A stretch of DNA of 64,000 nt, taken from the NCBI GenBank assembly GCA_963703325.1, contig OY969805.1:1612001-1676000 (forward strand), given 5' to 3'. Below are positions 1 through 7,945 of the stretch, in pieces. Positions within the stretch are counted from its first letter, which is position 1. Each line of letters starts with the position of its first letter. The notes beneath the pieces were generated by a model that was not told where the DNA came from, did not search any database, and saw only the letters and a program-made list of their open reading frames with translations. The position numbers and the translations under genes were made by a program. Source of the stretch: Aquilonibacter sp963703325. Lineage in GTDB: Bacteria > Vulcanimicrobiota > Vulcanimicrobiia > Vulcanimicrobiales > Vulcanimicrobiaceae.

Positions 1-459
1 CACGTCGCGACCGTCGAGAAACGCGTGAATTGCCAGTGGAACGCTTGCCTCGACCGCGGCGTCGATCAGCGCGAAAAGATGCGTAAGCGAACTGTGGACT
101 TGCCCATCCGAAAGCAAACCCATCAGATGCAGCGTCGAGCCGTTGCGTTTGACGTGCTCCAGACATTCGACCAGTGTGGGATTCACGGCAAACGCGCCCG
201 AGGCAATGTCGGCGTCGATCACCACGACGCCCTGTGGAACCACACGTCCGCTACCGATGTTCATGTGTCCGACTTCGCTATTGCCCATGATGCCTTTCGG
301 CAAACCGACCGCTTCGCCCGATGCTTCGAGCGTGGTCCATGGATAGCGTTCGAAGAATGCGCGCCAGTGCGGTAACACAGCGGCGGCGATCGCGTTCCCA
401 TGCGTCGCGTCGCTGCAGCCCCAGCCGTCGAGCACGGCGAGCACGAGCGGCTTATGCAC
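1..459 (-). CDS. gpmI: 2,3-bisphosphoglycerate-independent phosphoglycerate mutase, 5' part only
   Basis: Converts 3-phosphoglycerate to 2-phosphoglycerate in the cytosol. The frame runs off the left edge, so only the first 153 residues are present, of about 510 expected. Visible family marks are the metal-binding Asp11 in VLDGWG, the nucleophile Ser61 in GNSEVGHMNIGSGR, and HAFLDGRDV at the window edge. The start is a GTG that overlaps the last 8 bases of tpiA (GTGCATAA), so the two are translationally coupled. It is the most distal visible gene of the rqcP-whiA-gap-pgk-tpiA-gpmI operon. Identification is firm. The catalytic C-terminal part lies outside the window. Confidence 0.93.
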   Translation of the reverse strand, partial: MHKPLVLAVLDGWGCSDATHGNAIAAAVLPHWRAFFERYPWTTLEASGEAVGLPKGIMGNSEVGHMNIGSGRVVPQGVVVIDADIASGAFAVNPTLVECLEHVKRNGSTLHLMGLLSDGQVHSSLTHLFALIDAAVEASVPLAIHAFLDGRDV

Positions 460-1204
460 GGCGCTCCGCTGCCGCGATCAGCGCCGCAAAGGCGATGGGA
501 TCGAGCGACGCGCCGCCGACCAGCCCGCCGTTGATGTCCGGTTGCTGCGCGTACGACGCGACGTTCTCGGGTTTCATGCTGCCGCCGTAGAGAATCGGCA
601 CGTCGTTCAAAGCAGGGACGCTCTTGCGGATCTCGCCCATCACGCGATTGGCTTCGACAGGATCGCAATTTGCTCCGGTGCCGATCGCCCAGATCGGTTC
701 GTACGCCATCACCACGCGGGCAGCCGCGCTTCCATCGAGGCCGTCGAGTGCGGCGACCGTTTGCGCGATTAGGCGCCGATCGGTTTGTCCCGCTTGGCGT
801 TCTTCCGACGTTTCACCGACGGCTACGATCGGCGTGATGTCGTGCGCGAGCAGCGTCTTCACCTTTAAGTTGACCGTGCGGTCGAGCTCGTTGAAGAACA
901 TCCGTCGTTCGGAGTGTCCGACGATGACGTAGCGCACGCCGAATTCTTGCAGCATCGGGACTGAAATTTCGCCGGTGAACGCTCCTTGCAGCTCCCAGTG
1001 CACGTTTTGCGCGCCGAGCGCGATGCGTGAATGCCGGCGCAGGACCTCGTATGCGGCAGAGAGTGCGGTGAACGGCGGTGCAACGACGATCTCGATGTTC
1101 CCGGGAACTGCCGCCGCCAGTGGAAGAAACGCCTCAAAGAACGCGCGTGTCTGCGCCGCTGTCTTGTACATCTTCCAATTGCCGGCGACGATCGTGCGCG
1201 GCAT
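452..1204 (-). CDS. tpiA: triose-phosphate isomerase
   Basis: Interconverts dihydroxyacetone phosphate and glyceraldehyde 3-phosphate. The 250-residue length is normal for this TIM-barrel enzyme. The active-site residues are all visible: Asn9 and Lys11 in GNWKM, the electrophile His97 in VGHSERR, the catalytic Glu169 in AYEPIWAIGTG, and the phosphate-gripping GGS near the C-terminus (YGGSMKPEN). The ATG sits on the last base of the pgk stop codon, giving a one-base overlap typical of coupled translation. It lies between pgk and gpmI in a lower-glycolysis operon. Confidence 0.98.
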   Translation of the reverse strand: MPRTIVAGNWKMYKTAAQTRAFFEAFLPLAAAVPGNIEIVVAPPFTALSAAYEVLRRHSRIALGAQNVHWELQGAFTGEISVPMLQEFGVRYVIVGHSERRMFFNELDRTVNLKVKTLLAHDITPIVAVGETSEERQAGQTDRRLIAQTVAALDGLDGSAAARVVMAYEPIWAIGTGANCDPVEANRVMGEIRKSVPALNDVPILYGGSMKPENVASYAQQPDINGGLVGGASLDPIAFAALIAAAERRA

Positions 1205-2388
1205 TAAGGGATTTCCAATGCGGCGACGCCGGGGAGCGTAATTCCCTCCAGAAACTCGAGCGTTGCGCCACCGCCGGTCGAGACATGGGTCATCGCAGCT
1301 GCGAAGCCGACCATGTGCGCGGCCGCGGCCGCATCGCCGCCGCCGACGACGCTGGTTGCGCCACCGCGCGTCGCTTCGGCAATCGCCTCGCCGACCACTT
1401 TGGTACCCTCGCGATACGCCGGCTTTTCGTAGACTCCCATCGGGCCGTTGAAGACGATTTCCTTTGCGCTTGCAATTGCGTCGGCGTAGATGCGTGCAGT
1501 ACGCGGCCCGATGTCGAGGATCATCTCGGCGCCGACGTCTTCAATGTTCACCGTGTGCGCGCGATCGTCGGCGTTGAACGAGGGCGAGACAACCGCGTCG
1601 ATCGGCAGATACAAGGTGATGTCTTGGTGCGCCGCGAGGTTGAGAATCCGGCGCGCCGGTTCGAGGTCGTCGTCGCGAAGCGACGTGCCGACGTTGGTGC
1701 CGCGTGCAGCGAGAAACGTGTTCGCCATGCCGCCGCCGACACAGAACGCATCGACCTTGTCCATGAGATGCGTAAAGACGCCGACTTTGTCTTTGACCTT
1801 CGCGCCGCCGATCACGCAGACATAGGGATGCGCCGGGTCGTCGGTCAGGCGCGCGAGCGCAGCGAGCTCGGATTGCATCAAGAGTCCGGCAGCGCTCGGC
1901 AACAGGTGCGCGAGTGCTTCGGTCGAGGCATGTGCGCGATGGGCGGTGCCAAATGCGTCGTTGACGTAGAGGTCGCCGAGTGCTGCGAGCTCGCGCGCGA
2001 ACGCGGGGTCGTTCGCCTCTTCGCCGGGATGGAAGCGCACGTTTTCAAGCAGCAGCACATCGCCGTTTTTGAGCTTCGCAACAGCGTCGCGCGCCGGCGG
2101 CCCGACGCTGTCGGCGGCGAAGGCGACCGGCATCCCGAGATGCTGCGCAAGTGCCGCTGCGACGGGACGCTGCGACAACTTTGGATCGGGCTTCCCGTCG
2201 GGACGGCCGAGATGCGAGAGCACGATGACACGCGCCCCGCGATCGTGCAACATACGCAGCGTCGGAAGCGCAGCGTCGATGCGGGTAAAATCGGCAACCC
2301 GCCCATCGGTCATTGGCACGTTGAGGTCTTCGCGCACGAGCACGCGTTTGCCGCGCACGTCGAAGTCGTCGATGGTGTGGACGTTCAG
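1204..2388 (-). CDS. pgk: phosphoglycerate kinase, probable CTG start
   Basis: Transfers phosphate from 1,3-bisphosphoglycerate to ADP. Conserved stretches include VREDLNVPM, LSHLGRPDG and GGGATLEFLEG at the C-terminus. The first standard start is a GTG at 2358, which would begin the protein at RGKRVLV and cut off the conserved opening (family pattern TIDDLDLKGKRVLVR). The frame stays open upstream and encodes NVHTIDDFDVRGKR, preceded by a CTG at 2388. TAAGG lies 8 bases before that CTG, inside the end of gap. I therefore prefer the CTG start, giving 394 residues. The gap stop is 3 bases away. The function is certain; the start is an inference. Confidence 0.93.
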   Translation of the reverse strand: MNVHTIDDFDVRGKRVLVREDLNVPMTDGRVADFTRIDAALPTLRMLHDRGARVIVLSHLGRPDGKPDPKLSQRPVAAALAQHLGMPVAFAADSVGPPARDAVAKLKNGDVLLLENVRFHPGEEANDPAFARELAALGDLYVNDAFGTAHRAHASTEALAHLLPSAAGLLMQSELAALARLTDDPAHPYVCVIGGAKVKDKVGVFTHLMDKVDAFCVGGGMANTFLAARGTNVGTSLRDDDLEPARRILNLAAHQDITLYLPIDAVVSPSFNADDRAHTVNIEDVGAEMILDIGPRTARIYADAIASAKEIVFNGPMGVYEKPAYREGTKVVGEAIAEATRGGATSVVGGGDAAAAAHMVGFAAAMTHVSTGGGATLEFLEGITLPGVAALEIP

Positions 2389-2391
2389 GAG

Positions 2392-3405
2392 CTAAACCTT
2401 ACTTGGCAGCTTGTCGAGCACCATTGCCGTGAGATCGCCGAGACGGCACGAATATCCCCATTCATTGTCATACCACGCGCAGATTTGCACCATGTCATCG
2501 ATGGCTTGCGTCAGCTTCGAGTCGATGATCGAACTGTATGGCGAGCGTTTAAAGTCACTCGATACCAGCTCTTCCTCGCTGTACTGCACGTACTTCTTGA
2601 GCGGCCCTTGCGCATCGGCGCGTAGGATCGCGTTGACTTCGTCGCGCGTCGTCGGCTTCTTGACTTGCGCGACCAGATAGACCATCGAGACGGTCGGTGT
2701 CGGCACGCGCAAGGCGAAACCCTCGAACGTACCCTTGACTTCGGGAATCGTCAGGTACAACGCTTTCGCGGCACCGGAGCTGGTCGGGACGATGTTCGTC
2801 GCCGCGTTGCGCCCGCGGCGAATGTCCTTGTGCGGCGCATCGAGGATCACTTGGTCGTTGGTGTACGAGTGCACCGTCGTCATGAAGCCTTTGACCCAGC
2901 CCAGATGATCGACGAGCGGTTTGACCGCGGTGGCCAGGCAGTTGGTTGTGCACGACGCGTTCGAGATGATGTTGTGTTTGTCGGGATCGTACATATTCTC
3001 GTTGACGCCGAGTACGAGCGTGACATCTTCGCCCTTGGCGGGCGCGGAAATGATCACTTTCTTCGCGCCGCCGCCGGTAATGTGCGCGCGCGCCTTGTCC
3101 GCATCGGTGAAGAGACCGGTTGACTCGATCACGACGTCAACGCCGAGATCCTTCCACGGCAGTTTCGCCGGATCGCGCTCGGCCAGCACCTTGATGCGCT
3201 TGCCATTGACTACGATGGCCTCGCCGTCGACGCCGACCTCGCCGTCAAACGTCCCGTAGTTGCTGTCGTACTTGAAAAGATGGGCGCACTCCGTGGCGCT
3301 GGTGAGATCGTTGACGGCGACGATCTCGATGTCCGGATGGCGCTCCATCAGCGCCTTGGCAAAGTTCCGTCCGATGCGGCCGAAGCCGTTGATCCCGATT
3401 CGCAT
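2392..3405 (-). CDS. gap: type I glyceraldehyde-3-phosphate dehydrogenase
   Basis: Oxidises glyceraldehyde 3-phosphate to 1,3-bisphosphoglycerate. The 337-residue length is typical. The N-terminal Rossmann motif GINGFGRIGR is followed by Asp33 in VNDL, which usually indicates NAD+ preference. The catalytic Cys152 lies in SNASCTTNCLA and the partner His lies in the TTVHSYTNDQ stretch. The start ATG is preceded by a GA-rich Shine-Dalgarno-like GCGAGGG. The gene lies 25 bases after whiA and 3 bases before the preferred pgk start, so it is part of one transcription unit. Confidence 0.98.
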   Translation of the reverse strand: MRIGINGFGRIGRNFAKALMERHPDIEIVAVNDLTSATECAHLFKYDSNYGTFDGEVGVDGEAIVVNGKRIKVLAERDPAKLPWKDLGVDVVIESTGLFTDADKARAHITGGGAKKVIISAPAKGEDVTLVLGVNENMYDPDKHNIISNASCTTNCLATAVKPLVDHLGWVKGFMTTVHSYTNDQVILDAPHKDIRRGRNAATNIVPTSSGAAKALYLTIPEVKGTFEGFALRVPTPTVSMVYLVAQVKKPTTRDEVNAILRADAQGPLKKYVQYSEEELVSSDFKRSPYSSIIDSKLTQAIDDMVQICAWYDNEWGYSCRLGDLTAMVLDKLPSKV

Positions 3406-3430
3406 AGCCCTCGCATCTACCGGGCGCGGT

Positions 3431-4300
3431 TCAGGAGGCCCTGCCGCTGCGCAGGCGCGCGGCTAGCCGGCTTAGTGCGGTCAGGCGGCTCGAGACCGTG
3501 GGTTTGGCAATCGGTGGATTGCAGCGAGCGCCGAGCTCCGCAAGCGATTCGCCGGGATAGGCCATGCGCAGTTCGGCGATTTCGCGCAGCGGCGGCGAGA
3601 GTTCGCCGAGCCCGAAGGCGCTTTCCAGGTACTCGATGACCCGGCGCTGGGCCGCCGCCGCAGCCGCGGCGCGATCGAGGTTTGCGGCTTCAGTGTTGAC
3701 CAGACGATGGATGCGGTTCTTGGTGTCGCGCAGCGCGCGCACGTCCTCGAGATGCAGCACGGCACCGAATGCGCCGATAATTGTGAGCACATCGACGATA
3801 GCCTCGAAGTCTTTGTAGTACAGCACGTCGCGCTTCTTGCGTATCGTGCGCTTGGGCGCGCGTCCGGTGCTGCGCAGCATCCAAACCAGACGTTCGGCCA
3901 GCTCGGGATTCAGCAGGACGAATTCCAAGTGATAGCCGTGAGCACCGGCTGCGAGCGACCCACAGGCCAGAAACGCTGCGCGGATCTCCATCAAGCGATC
4001 GCATTTAAGCGTCGGCTTCGGCGGTGTCACCTGCAGCGCGGGCGGTAAGGAGATCGCAAATGTCGGCAGTCGCGCCAGACGCGTCGCCGCTCGACTCTCA
4101 ATCGGATGGGCCTTGCGATCTTCGAGCAGTGACCAGAACAGGCGCGCGATTGAATTTCGATGCGTGATAAAGACGGTGTGTGCCGCGTTAGAGCCGTAGA
4201 GCCCGAGGCCCATGACCAGCGCCGCCTTGCAGTGCGTAGCGCTCGGCATTTCGCGAGCCAGCGCGTCCTTGGTGTCAGCTGAAATCGACGAAGCAGCCAA
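3431..4300 (-). CDS. whiA: WhiA-family DNA-binding protein
   Basis: WhiA is a transcription factor with an N-terminal LAGLIDADG-like (homing-endonuclease fold, non-catalytic) region and a C-terminal helix-turn-helix. It controls sporulation in Streptomyces and affects division in Bacillus. Here the 289-residue protein opens with the family-like segment around CKAALVMGLGLYGS and ends with a helix-turn-helix containing IAKPTVSSRLTALSRLA. Start is a TTG at 4300. Position immediately upstream of gap-pgk-tpiA matches the actinobacterial whiA neighbourhood, which supports the call. The usual partners rapZ and yvcK are not in this window. Sequence divergence is considerable, so the assignment rests on the C-terminal domain plus context. 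Confidence 0.8.
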   Translation of the reverse strand: MAASSISADTKDALAREMPSATHCKAALVMGLGLYGSNAAHTVFITHRNSIARLFWSLLEDRKAHPIESRAATRLARLPTFAISLPPALQVTPPKPTLKCDRLMEIRAAFLACGSLAAGAHGYHLEFVLLNPELAERLVWMLRSTGRAPKRTIRKKRDVLYYKDFEAIVDVLTIIGAFGAVLHLEDVRALRDTKNRIHRLVNTEAANLDRAAAAAAAQRRVIEYLESAFGLGELSPPLREIAELRMAYPGESLAELGARCNPPIAKPTVSSRLTALSRLAARLRSGRAS

Positions 4301-4315
4301 CGATGTCGTGCCCTA

Positions 4316-4591
4316 TTAAACCCATTCGGCGGGATCGTCCTTGCGCGTATCGACGATCTCGTACAGTTCGGCCGCCTTGACGCCCGGCGTCATGCGCAGC
4401 GGAACCTCGCGTACTCGCACGGTGACATATCGCGTTGCATAATGAATCTCGAGCACGTCGCCGGGCTTGACGTTGTATGCGGGCTTGAGTGGTTTGCCGT
4501 CTTTGGTGATGCGGCCGTGTTCCAGCGCTTCGTGGGCCTCGCTGCGCCGCTTCGAAAGACGCGCTACCTTCATAAATTTATCCAATCGCAT
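4316..4591 (-). CDS. rqcP: S4-domain ribosome-associated quality-control protein RqcP (YabO-like)
   Basis: A 91-residue S4 RNA-binding protein. It opens with MRLDKFMKVARLSKRRSEAHE, the S4 helix that binds structured RNA, and continues with the S4 loop PGDVLEI and a beta-hairpin reading VTVRVREVP. The overall pattern matches Bacillus YabO/RqcP, which stabilises P-site tRNA on obstructed 50S subunits during RqcH-driven alanine tailing. No rqcH is in the window. It is the first gene of the minus-strand glycolytic operon, 15 bases before whiA, and is divergent from the MATE gene. A generic heat-shock S4 protein (HslR-like) is the alternative. Confidence 0.83.
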   Translation of the reverse strand: MRLDKFMKVARLSKRRSEAHEALEHGRITKDGKPLKPAYNVKPGDVLEIHYATRYVTVRVREVPLRMTPGVKAAELYEIVDTRKDDPAEWV

Positions 4592-4680
4592 CGCGATGCC
4601 CTAGCTTACCACGGGACGATTCAGAAAACCGCAACAGCGGGCGGGAGTTTCCGGCTGGTTCGCCGAGAGGAGAACAGCGT

Positions 4681-6072
4681 ATGGCGCAGGCAACTCCGGC
4701 CCGGCGAATGGGCGTAAACATCTTCGATGAGTCCAAGCCGATGTGGCAGATCATGCTGATCTTTCTGGTCCCGCTGATGATCAGCAACATCCTGCAATCC
4801 GCATCGCAGACGTTTGCATCCATTTTCCTCGGGCGAATGATCGGCGTCAACGCACTTGCCGCGGTCTCGGCGGTGTTTCCGGTTGTCTTCCTGCTCTTTT
4901 CGTTTCTTATCGGGATTGCGAGCGGCAGCACCGTGCTGATCGGTCAGGCGTACGGTGCGCGCGACGAGCACCGCGTGAAGAAAATTGCGGGCACCGTGCT
5001 CGGCGCGACGATGATCTTTGCAGTTATTTGCGCCGTGGTCGGAACGATGGTTTCGCCGTGGATGTTGCAAGCGCTCGGGACGCCGGCGGTGATTCTGCCC
5101 GACTCCGACGCGTACACGAAGGTCATCTTCTTGACCGCGCCGATCATCTTTCCGTACCTCGTCTACACCACGTTTCTGCGCGGGGTCGGCGACTCGCAGA
5201 CGCCCCTGTACTTCCTGATCGTGAGCTCCGTACTCGCGGTCTTCTTTACGCCTGCCTTCATTCAGGGCTGGTTCGGCTTGCCGCATCTCGGCGTCGTTAG
5301 CGCCGCGGTTTCGGGTATGATCGCCAACTTTGTGGGGCTCATCGGGCTCCTGGTTTTGCTCGAGCGCAGGAAGAGCCCGTTGCGCCTCGATCTCGAGATG
5401 GTGCGCGACATGCTCCCGGACCCCACGATCCTGTGGAACGTGATCCGGATCGGCGTTGCCACGGGCATTCAGGTCATCATGGTGTCGCTTGCGGAAATCG
5501 CGATCATCAGCTTCGTCAATCACTATGGCCCGCGCGCGACCGCGGCCTACGGCGCCGTCAACCAAATCGTCAATTACGTGCAGTTTCCGGCGATATCTAT
5601 CGGCATTGCCGCGTCGATTTTCGGTGCGCAGTGCATCGGCGCACGCCGTGAAGACAAGCTCGGCAGTGTCATCCGTTCCGCGGTCGCACTGAACTACGCC
5701 GTCGGCGGCATCCTTGTTACGCTGTGCTACTTGCTCGCCACGCAACTTTTGCAGTTGTTTATTACTGACCCGCCGACGGTGCAGATTGCCCACGAGCTCT
5801 TGATGATCACGCTGTGGTCGTATCTGATCTTCGGCAACAGTGCGATTATCAGCGGCGTGATGCGCAGCAGCGGCACCGTGCTCGTGCCGACGATAAATGG
5901 ACTGGTCGGCATCTGGCTGATCGAGGTTCCCGTTGCGTATCTCTGCATGAAGCACTTCGGGCTACCCGGTGTGTGGGTCGGCTACCCGGCCTATTACTGC
6001 TTCATGCTGTGCGCGCAATTCACGTACTACGAGCTCTTCTGGAAAAAGAAAACGCACGAACGCCTCGTGTAG
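4681..6072 (+). CDS. MATE-family multidrug/metabolite efflux protein
   Basis: A 463-residue integral membrane protein with about twelve hydrophobic segments arranged as two related six-helix halves. It carries MATE-type features: an N-terminal IFLVPLMISNILQSASQ helix, GRMIGVNALAAVSAVFP, and the GQAYGARDEHRVKK loop after helix 2. Members export cationic drugs or metabolites in exchange for Na+ or H+. The substrate cannot be read from sequence. The start ATG has AGAGGAG about 9 bases upstream. It is transcribed alone, divergently from rqcP, and is followed by a palindromic intergenic element. Confidence 0.92.
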   Translation: MAQATPARRMGVNIFDESKPMWQIMLIFLVPLMISNILQSASQTFASIFLGRMIGVNALAAVSAVFPVVFLLFSFLIGIASGSTVLIGQAYGARDEHRVKKIAGTVLGATMIFAVICAVVGTMVSPWMLQALGTPAVILPDSDAYTKVIFLTAPIIFPYLVYTTFLRGVGDSQTPLYFLIVSSVLAVFFTPAFIQGWFGLPHLGVVSAAVSGMIANFVGLIGLLVLLERRKSPLRLDLEMVRDMLPDPTILWNVIRIGVATGIQVIMVSLAEIAIISFVNHYGPRATAAYGAVNQIVNYVQFPAISIGIAASIFGAQCIGARREDKLGSVIRSAVALNYAVGGILVTLCYLLATQLLQLFITDPPTVQIAHELLMITLWSYLIFGNSAIISGVMRSSGTVLVPTINGLVGIWLIEVPVAYLCMKHFGLPGVWVGYPAYYCFMLCAQFTYYELFWKKKTHERLV

Positions 6073-6080
6073 CCGCTCCT

Positions 6081-6309
6081 TTGTCATCCCGAGCGTAGCG
6101 AAGCGGAGTCGAGGGACGCGCATCCCGGTATTGCTTTGCGAAACCGCTCCTCGCGCCACATCGTGTGGCGCTCCTGCTACCGAGTTTTTGCGCCACCTCC
6201 AAAGGAATATCGCCTCCTGCGAATGGCGCAAAAACTTCGAGTTTTCGCGTAGCAACACCGGAATGCGCTCCCTCGACTACGCGCTTCGCGCCTACGCTCG
6301 GGATGACAA
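6081..6309. repeat. Long imperfect palindromic intergenic element
   Basis: The ends are inverted copies: TTGTCATCCCGAGCGTAG at 6081-6098 and its complement at 6292-6309. Similarity continues inward through GTCGAGGGA and GCATCCCGGTATTGCT, matched by imperfect complements up to about 6241. Two further hairpins lie inside: GCGCCACA/TGTGGCGC (6153-6171) and TTTTTGCGCCA/TGGCGCAAAAA (6185-6234). The whole 229-base block could fold into one cruciform or RNA hairpin between convergent genes. I see no transposase or clean target duplication. It looks like a REP/MITE-like dispersed element, though no second copy is evident in this window. Confidence 0.8.
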
Positions 6310-6312
6310 GCT

Positions 6313-6720
6313 TTATTTTCGCTTCTTGTCTTTTGCTGTAACGCAAGTACCCGTCGCGCGGCACACAACGATTGGCTGGGCCAAGTAATCGGCGGCGCTG
6401 GCGCTCACGTCGGTTCGCGCGGCGATGACTTTGCGGGCTTCGAAGGCCATCGCGCGTGAGGTGTTGCCGATTTTTGTGATGCGCCCTTGGGCTTCGATGT
6501 AGTCGCCGGCGTGGACCGGCGCGAGAAATTCGACGCTGTCGTAAGCGACAAAGAGTCCCTCGTCGCCGTCGAGCCGGATCAGCAGTTCGGTGGCGACGTC
6601 GCCGAAGAGGGCGAGCATCCGCGCGCCGTCGACGAGATCCCCGCCGTAATGGGCATCGTGGGCGCTCATCCGCAGGCGAATGAGCGCGCTTAGGCTGCTT
6701 GGGTCTTGGCCAGTTGCCAC
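6313..6720 (-). CDS. kal: Hotdog-fold protein, probable 3-aminobutyryl-CoA ammonia-lyase (Kal)
   Basis: A 135-residue hotdog-fold protein. The segments RMSAHDAHYGGDLVDGA, LFGDVATELLIR and YDSVEFLAPVHAGD closely resemble 3-aminobutyryl-CoA ammonia-lyase, which deaminates L-3-aminobutyryl-CoA to crotonyl-CoA in lysine fermentation. The kamDE genes for the same pathway lie 50 kb away in this window, which supports the assignment. The chosen ATG overlaps the end of mazG by 31 bases. An internal ATG at 6669 would remove the conserved residues before RMSAHDAHY. A generic acyl-CoA thioesterase is the alternative. Confidence 0.77.
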   Translation of the reverse strand: MATGQDPSSLSALIRLRMSAHDAHYGGDLVDGARMLALFGDVATELLIRLDGDEGLFVAYDSVEFLAPVHAGDYIEAQGRITKIGNTSRAMAFEARKVIAARTDVSASAADYLAQPIVVCRATGTCVTAKDKKRK

Positions 6721-7883
6721 AGTTCCTCGAGTTCGTCGAGCGAGAGATCCGAAAGGGTCTTGCCGCCGGCGGCGGCGCGTTCTTCCATGAAGGCGAAGCG
6801 TCGGTAGAACTTTTCGTTGGCTTCACGCATTGCGGTTTCGGCATCGATCCCAAGCGCGCGCGCCAGGTTCACCACGGTGAAGAGTACGTCGCCGAGTTCC
6901 TCGCGCACGTGCGGATCGTCGTGCGCGACGCGTTGCGCTTCGGCGAGCTCGGTGAGCTCCTCGTGCAATTTGTCGAGCACGCCGCCGATGTTGGGCCAAT
7001 CGAAGCCCACGCGCGAAGCTTTCTCCTGCATGCGCTGGCCGCGTTGCAGCGCACCGAGCGCTTTGGGGATACCTTCGAGGCGGCTTTTGCGCTTTTGCCC
7101 GGTCGCCTCTTGCGCCTTGAGCTTCTCCCAGCTGCGCCACTGTGAATCGACGTCCTCGATGACGGCGTCGCCAAAGACGTGTGGATGGCGGCGCACCATC
7201 TTATTCGAAAGCGCATCGACCACGTCGGCGACGGTAAACTTGCCCGTCTCAGCCCCAAGCTGTGAATGAAAGACGATCTGCAACAGCAGATCGCCGAGCT
7301 CTTCGCACAAGGCGTTGAGATCCTCGGCTTCGATCGCTTCGACCACCTCGTAGGTTTCTTCGATCAAATACGGCACCAGCGTGCGATGCGTCTGCTCGCG
7401 ATCCCACGGGCAACCGTCACGTAGTCGCGCCATGATCTCCACCAAATCGTCCCACGAGTAGTGCTGCGATTGCGGCGGCAACGGTACGAGCGGCATCGCG
7501 ATCGACGCAGAAAGCGTTGCGTGCGGCATGCCGGGGGTTATGCGCGTGCTGTGCCCTTGCGCTTCGAGCGCGCGAAGCAGCGGCGGAAGACCGGGCACGT
7601 CGGAGAGCGGATTACCGAGCACGCCCAAGCCAAACGATTCGACGCGCAGCGCTCCTAGCGCGGCGACGAATTGCGCGATCGCCTCGGCACTCCCGTGCGC
7701 GAGCGCGCCGGCATCGGGAATCAGGCTGCGATCGATCGCGACGCCGTTCGATTCGAGAGCGCGAACGAGGTCCGGTGGCGCGAGGAGCGCCACGGCGTGG
7801 CCGGTCTCGCGCAAGGCCTCAAGACTTCCGACCGTCAGGTAGCCGGGTTCACCCGGTCCGAGGCCAACGATTCGAACCAACAT
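6690..7883 (-). CDS. mazG: MazG nucleoside-triphosphate pyrophosphohydrolase with partial tetrapyrrole-methylase-like N-terminus (YabN-like)
   Basis: The C-terminal part (about residues 145-397) is a tandem MazG domain. It contains RLRDGCPWDREQTH, the metal-binding EETYEVVEAIE helix, and a second acidic helix near EELGDVLFTVVN. Such enzymes hydrolyse (d)NTPs to monophosphates, for example to clear non-canonical nucleotides. The N-terminus begins with the tetrapyrrole methylase glycine motif VGLGPGEPGYLT. It spans only about 130 residues where a full methylase domain has about 220, so the methylase is probably truncated. This is the Bacillus YabN architecture in reduced form. It lies between the PrsA-like gene and kal, with a strong hairpin just upstream. 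Confidence 0.92.
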   Translation of the reverse strand: MLVRIVGLGPGEPGYLTVGSLEALRETGHAVALLAPPDLVRALESNGVAIDRSLIPDAGALAHGSAEAIAQFVAALGALRVESFGLGVLGNPLSDVPGLPPLLRALEAQGHSTRITPGMPHATLSASIAMPLVPLPPQSQHYSWDDLVEIMARLRDGCPWDREQTHRTLVPYLIEETYEVVEAIEAEDLNALCEELGDLLLQIVFHSQLGAETGKFTVADVVDALSNKMVRRHPHVFGDAVIEDVDSQWRSWEKLKAQEATGQKRKSRLEGIPKALGALQRGQRMQEKASRVGFDWPNIGGVLDKLHEELTELAEAQRVAHDDPHVREELGDVLFTVVNLARALGIDAETAMREANEKFYRRFAFMEERAAAGGKTLSDLSLDELEELWQLAKTQAA

Positions 7884-7911
7884 TTTCAGTTGGCCTAGTT
7901 CTAGATGTAGC

Positions 7912-7935
7912 GAAGGGCCCCATTTGGGGCCCTTC
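7912..7935. terminator. Strong hairpin between prsA-like gene and mazG
   Basis: A perfect 10-base stem (GAAGGGCCCC / GGGGCCCTTC) closes a 4-base ATTT loop. It lies 10 bases after the stop of the PrsA-like lipoprotein gene and 28 bases before mazG. On the plus strand it is followed by TTTG; on the minus strand, the coding strand here, no U-run follows. It could be a partial terminator, an mRNA 3'-end stabiliser for the lipoprotein transcript, or an attenuator setting mazG expression. Confidence 0.55.
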
Positions 7936-7945
7936 TTTGTCGCTG

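Noticed and set aside
1078..2625. Long open frame on the plus strand across tpiA, pgk and gap
   Set aside because: It is antisense to three clearly identified glycolytic genes, has Arg/Cys-rich low-similarity content, and arises from the high GC third-position bias.
4621..5955. 444-codon open frame antisense to the MATE gene
   Set aside because: The sense strand is a clear MATE transporter; the antisense product is highly charged and shows no domain.
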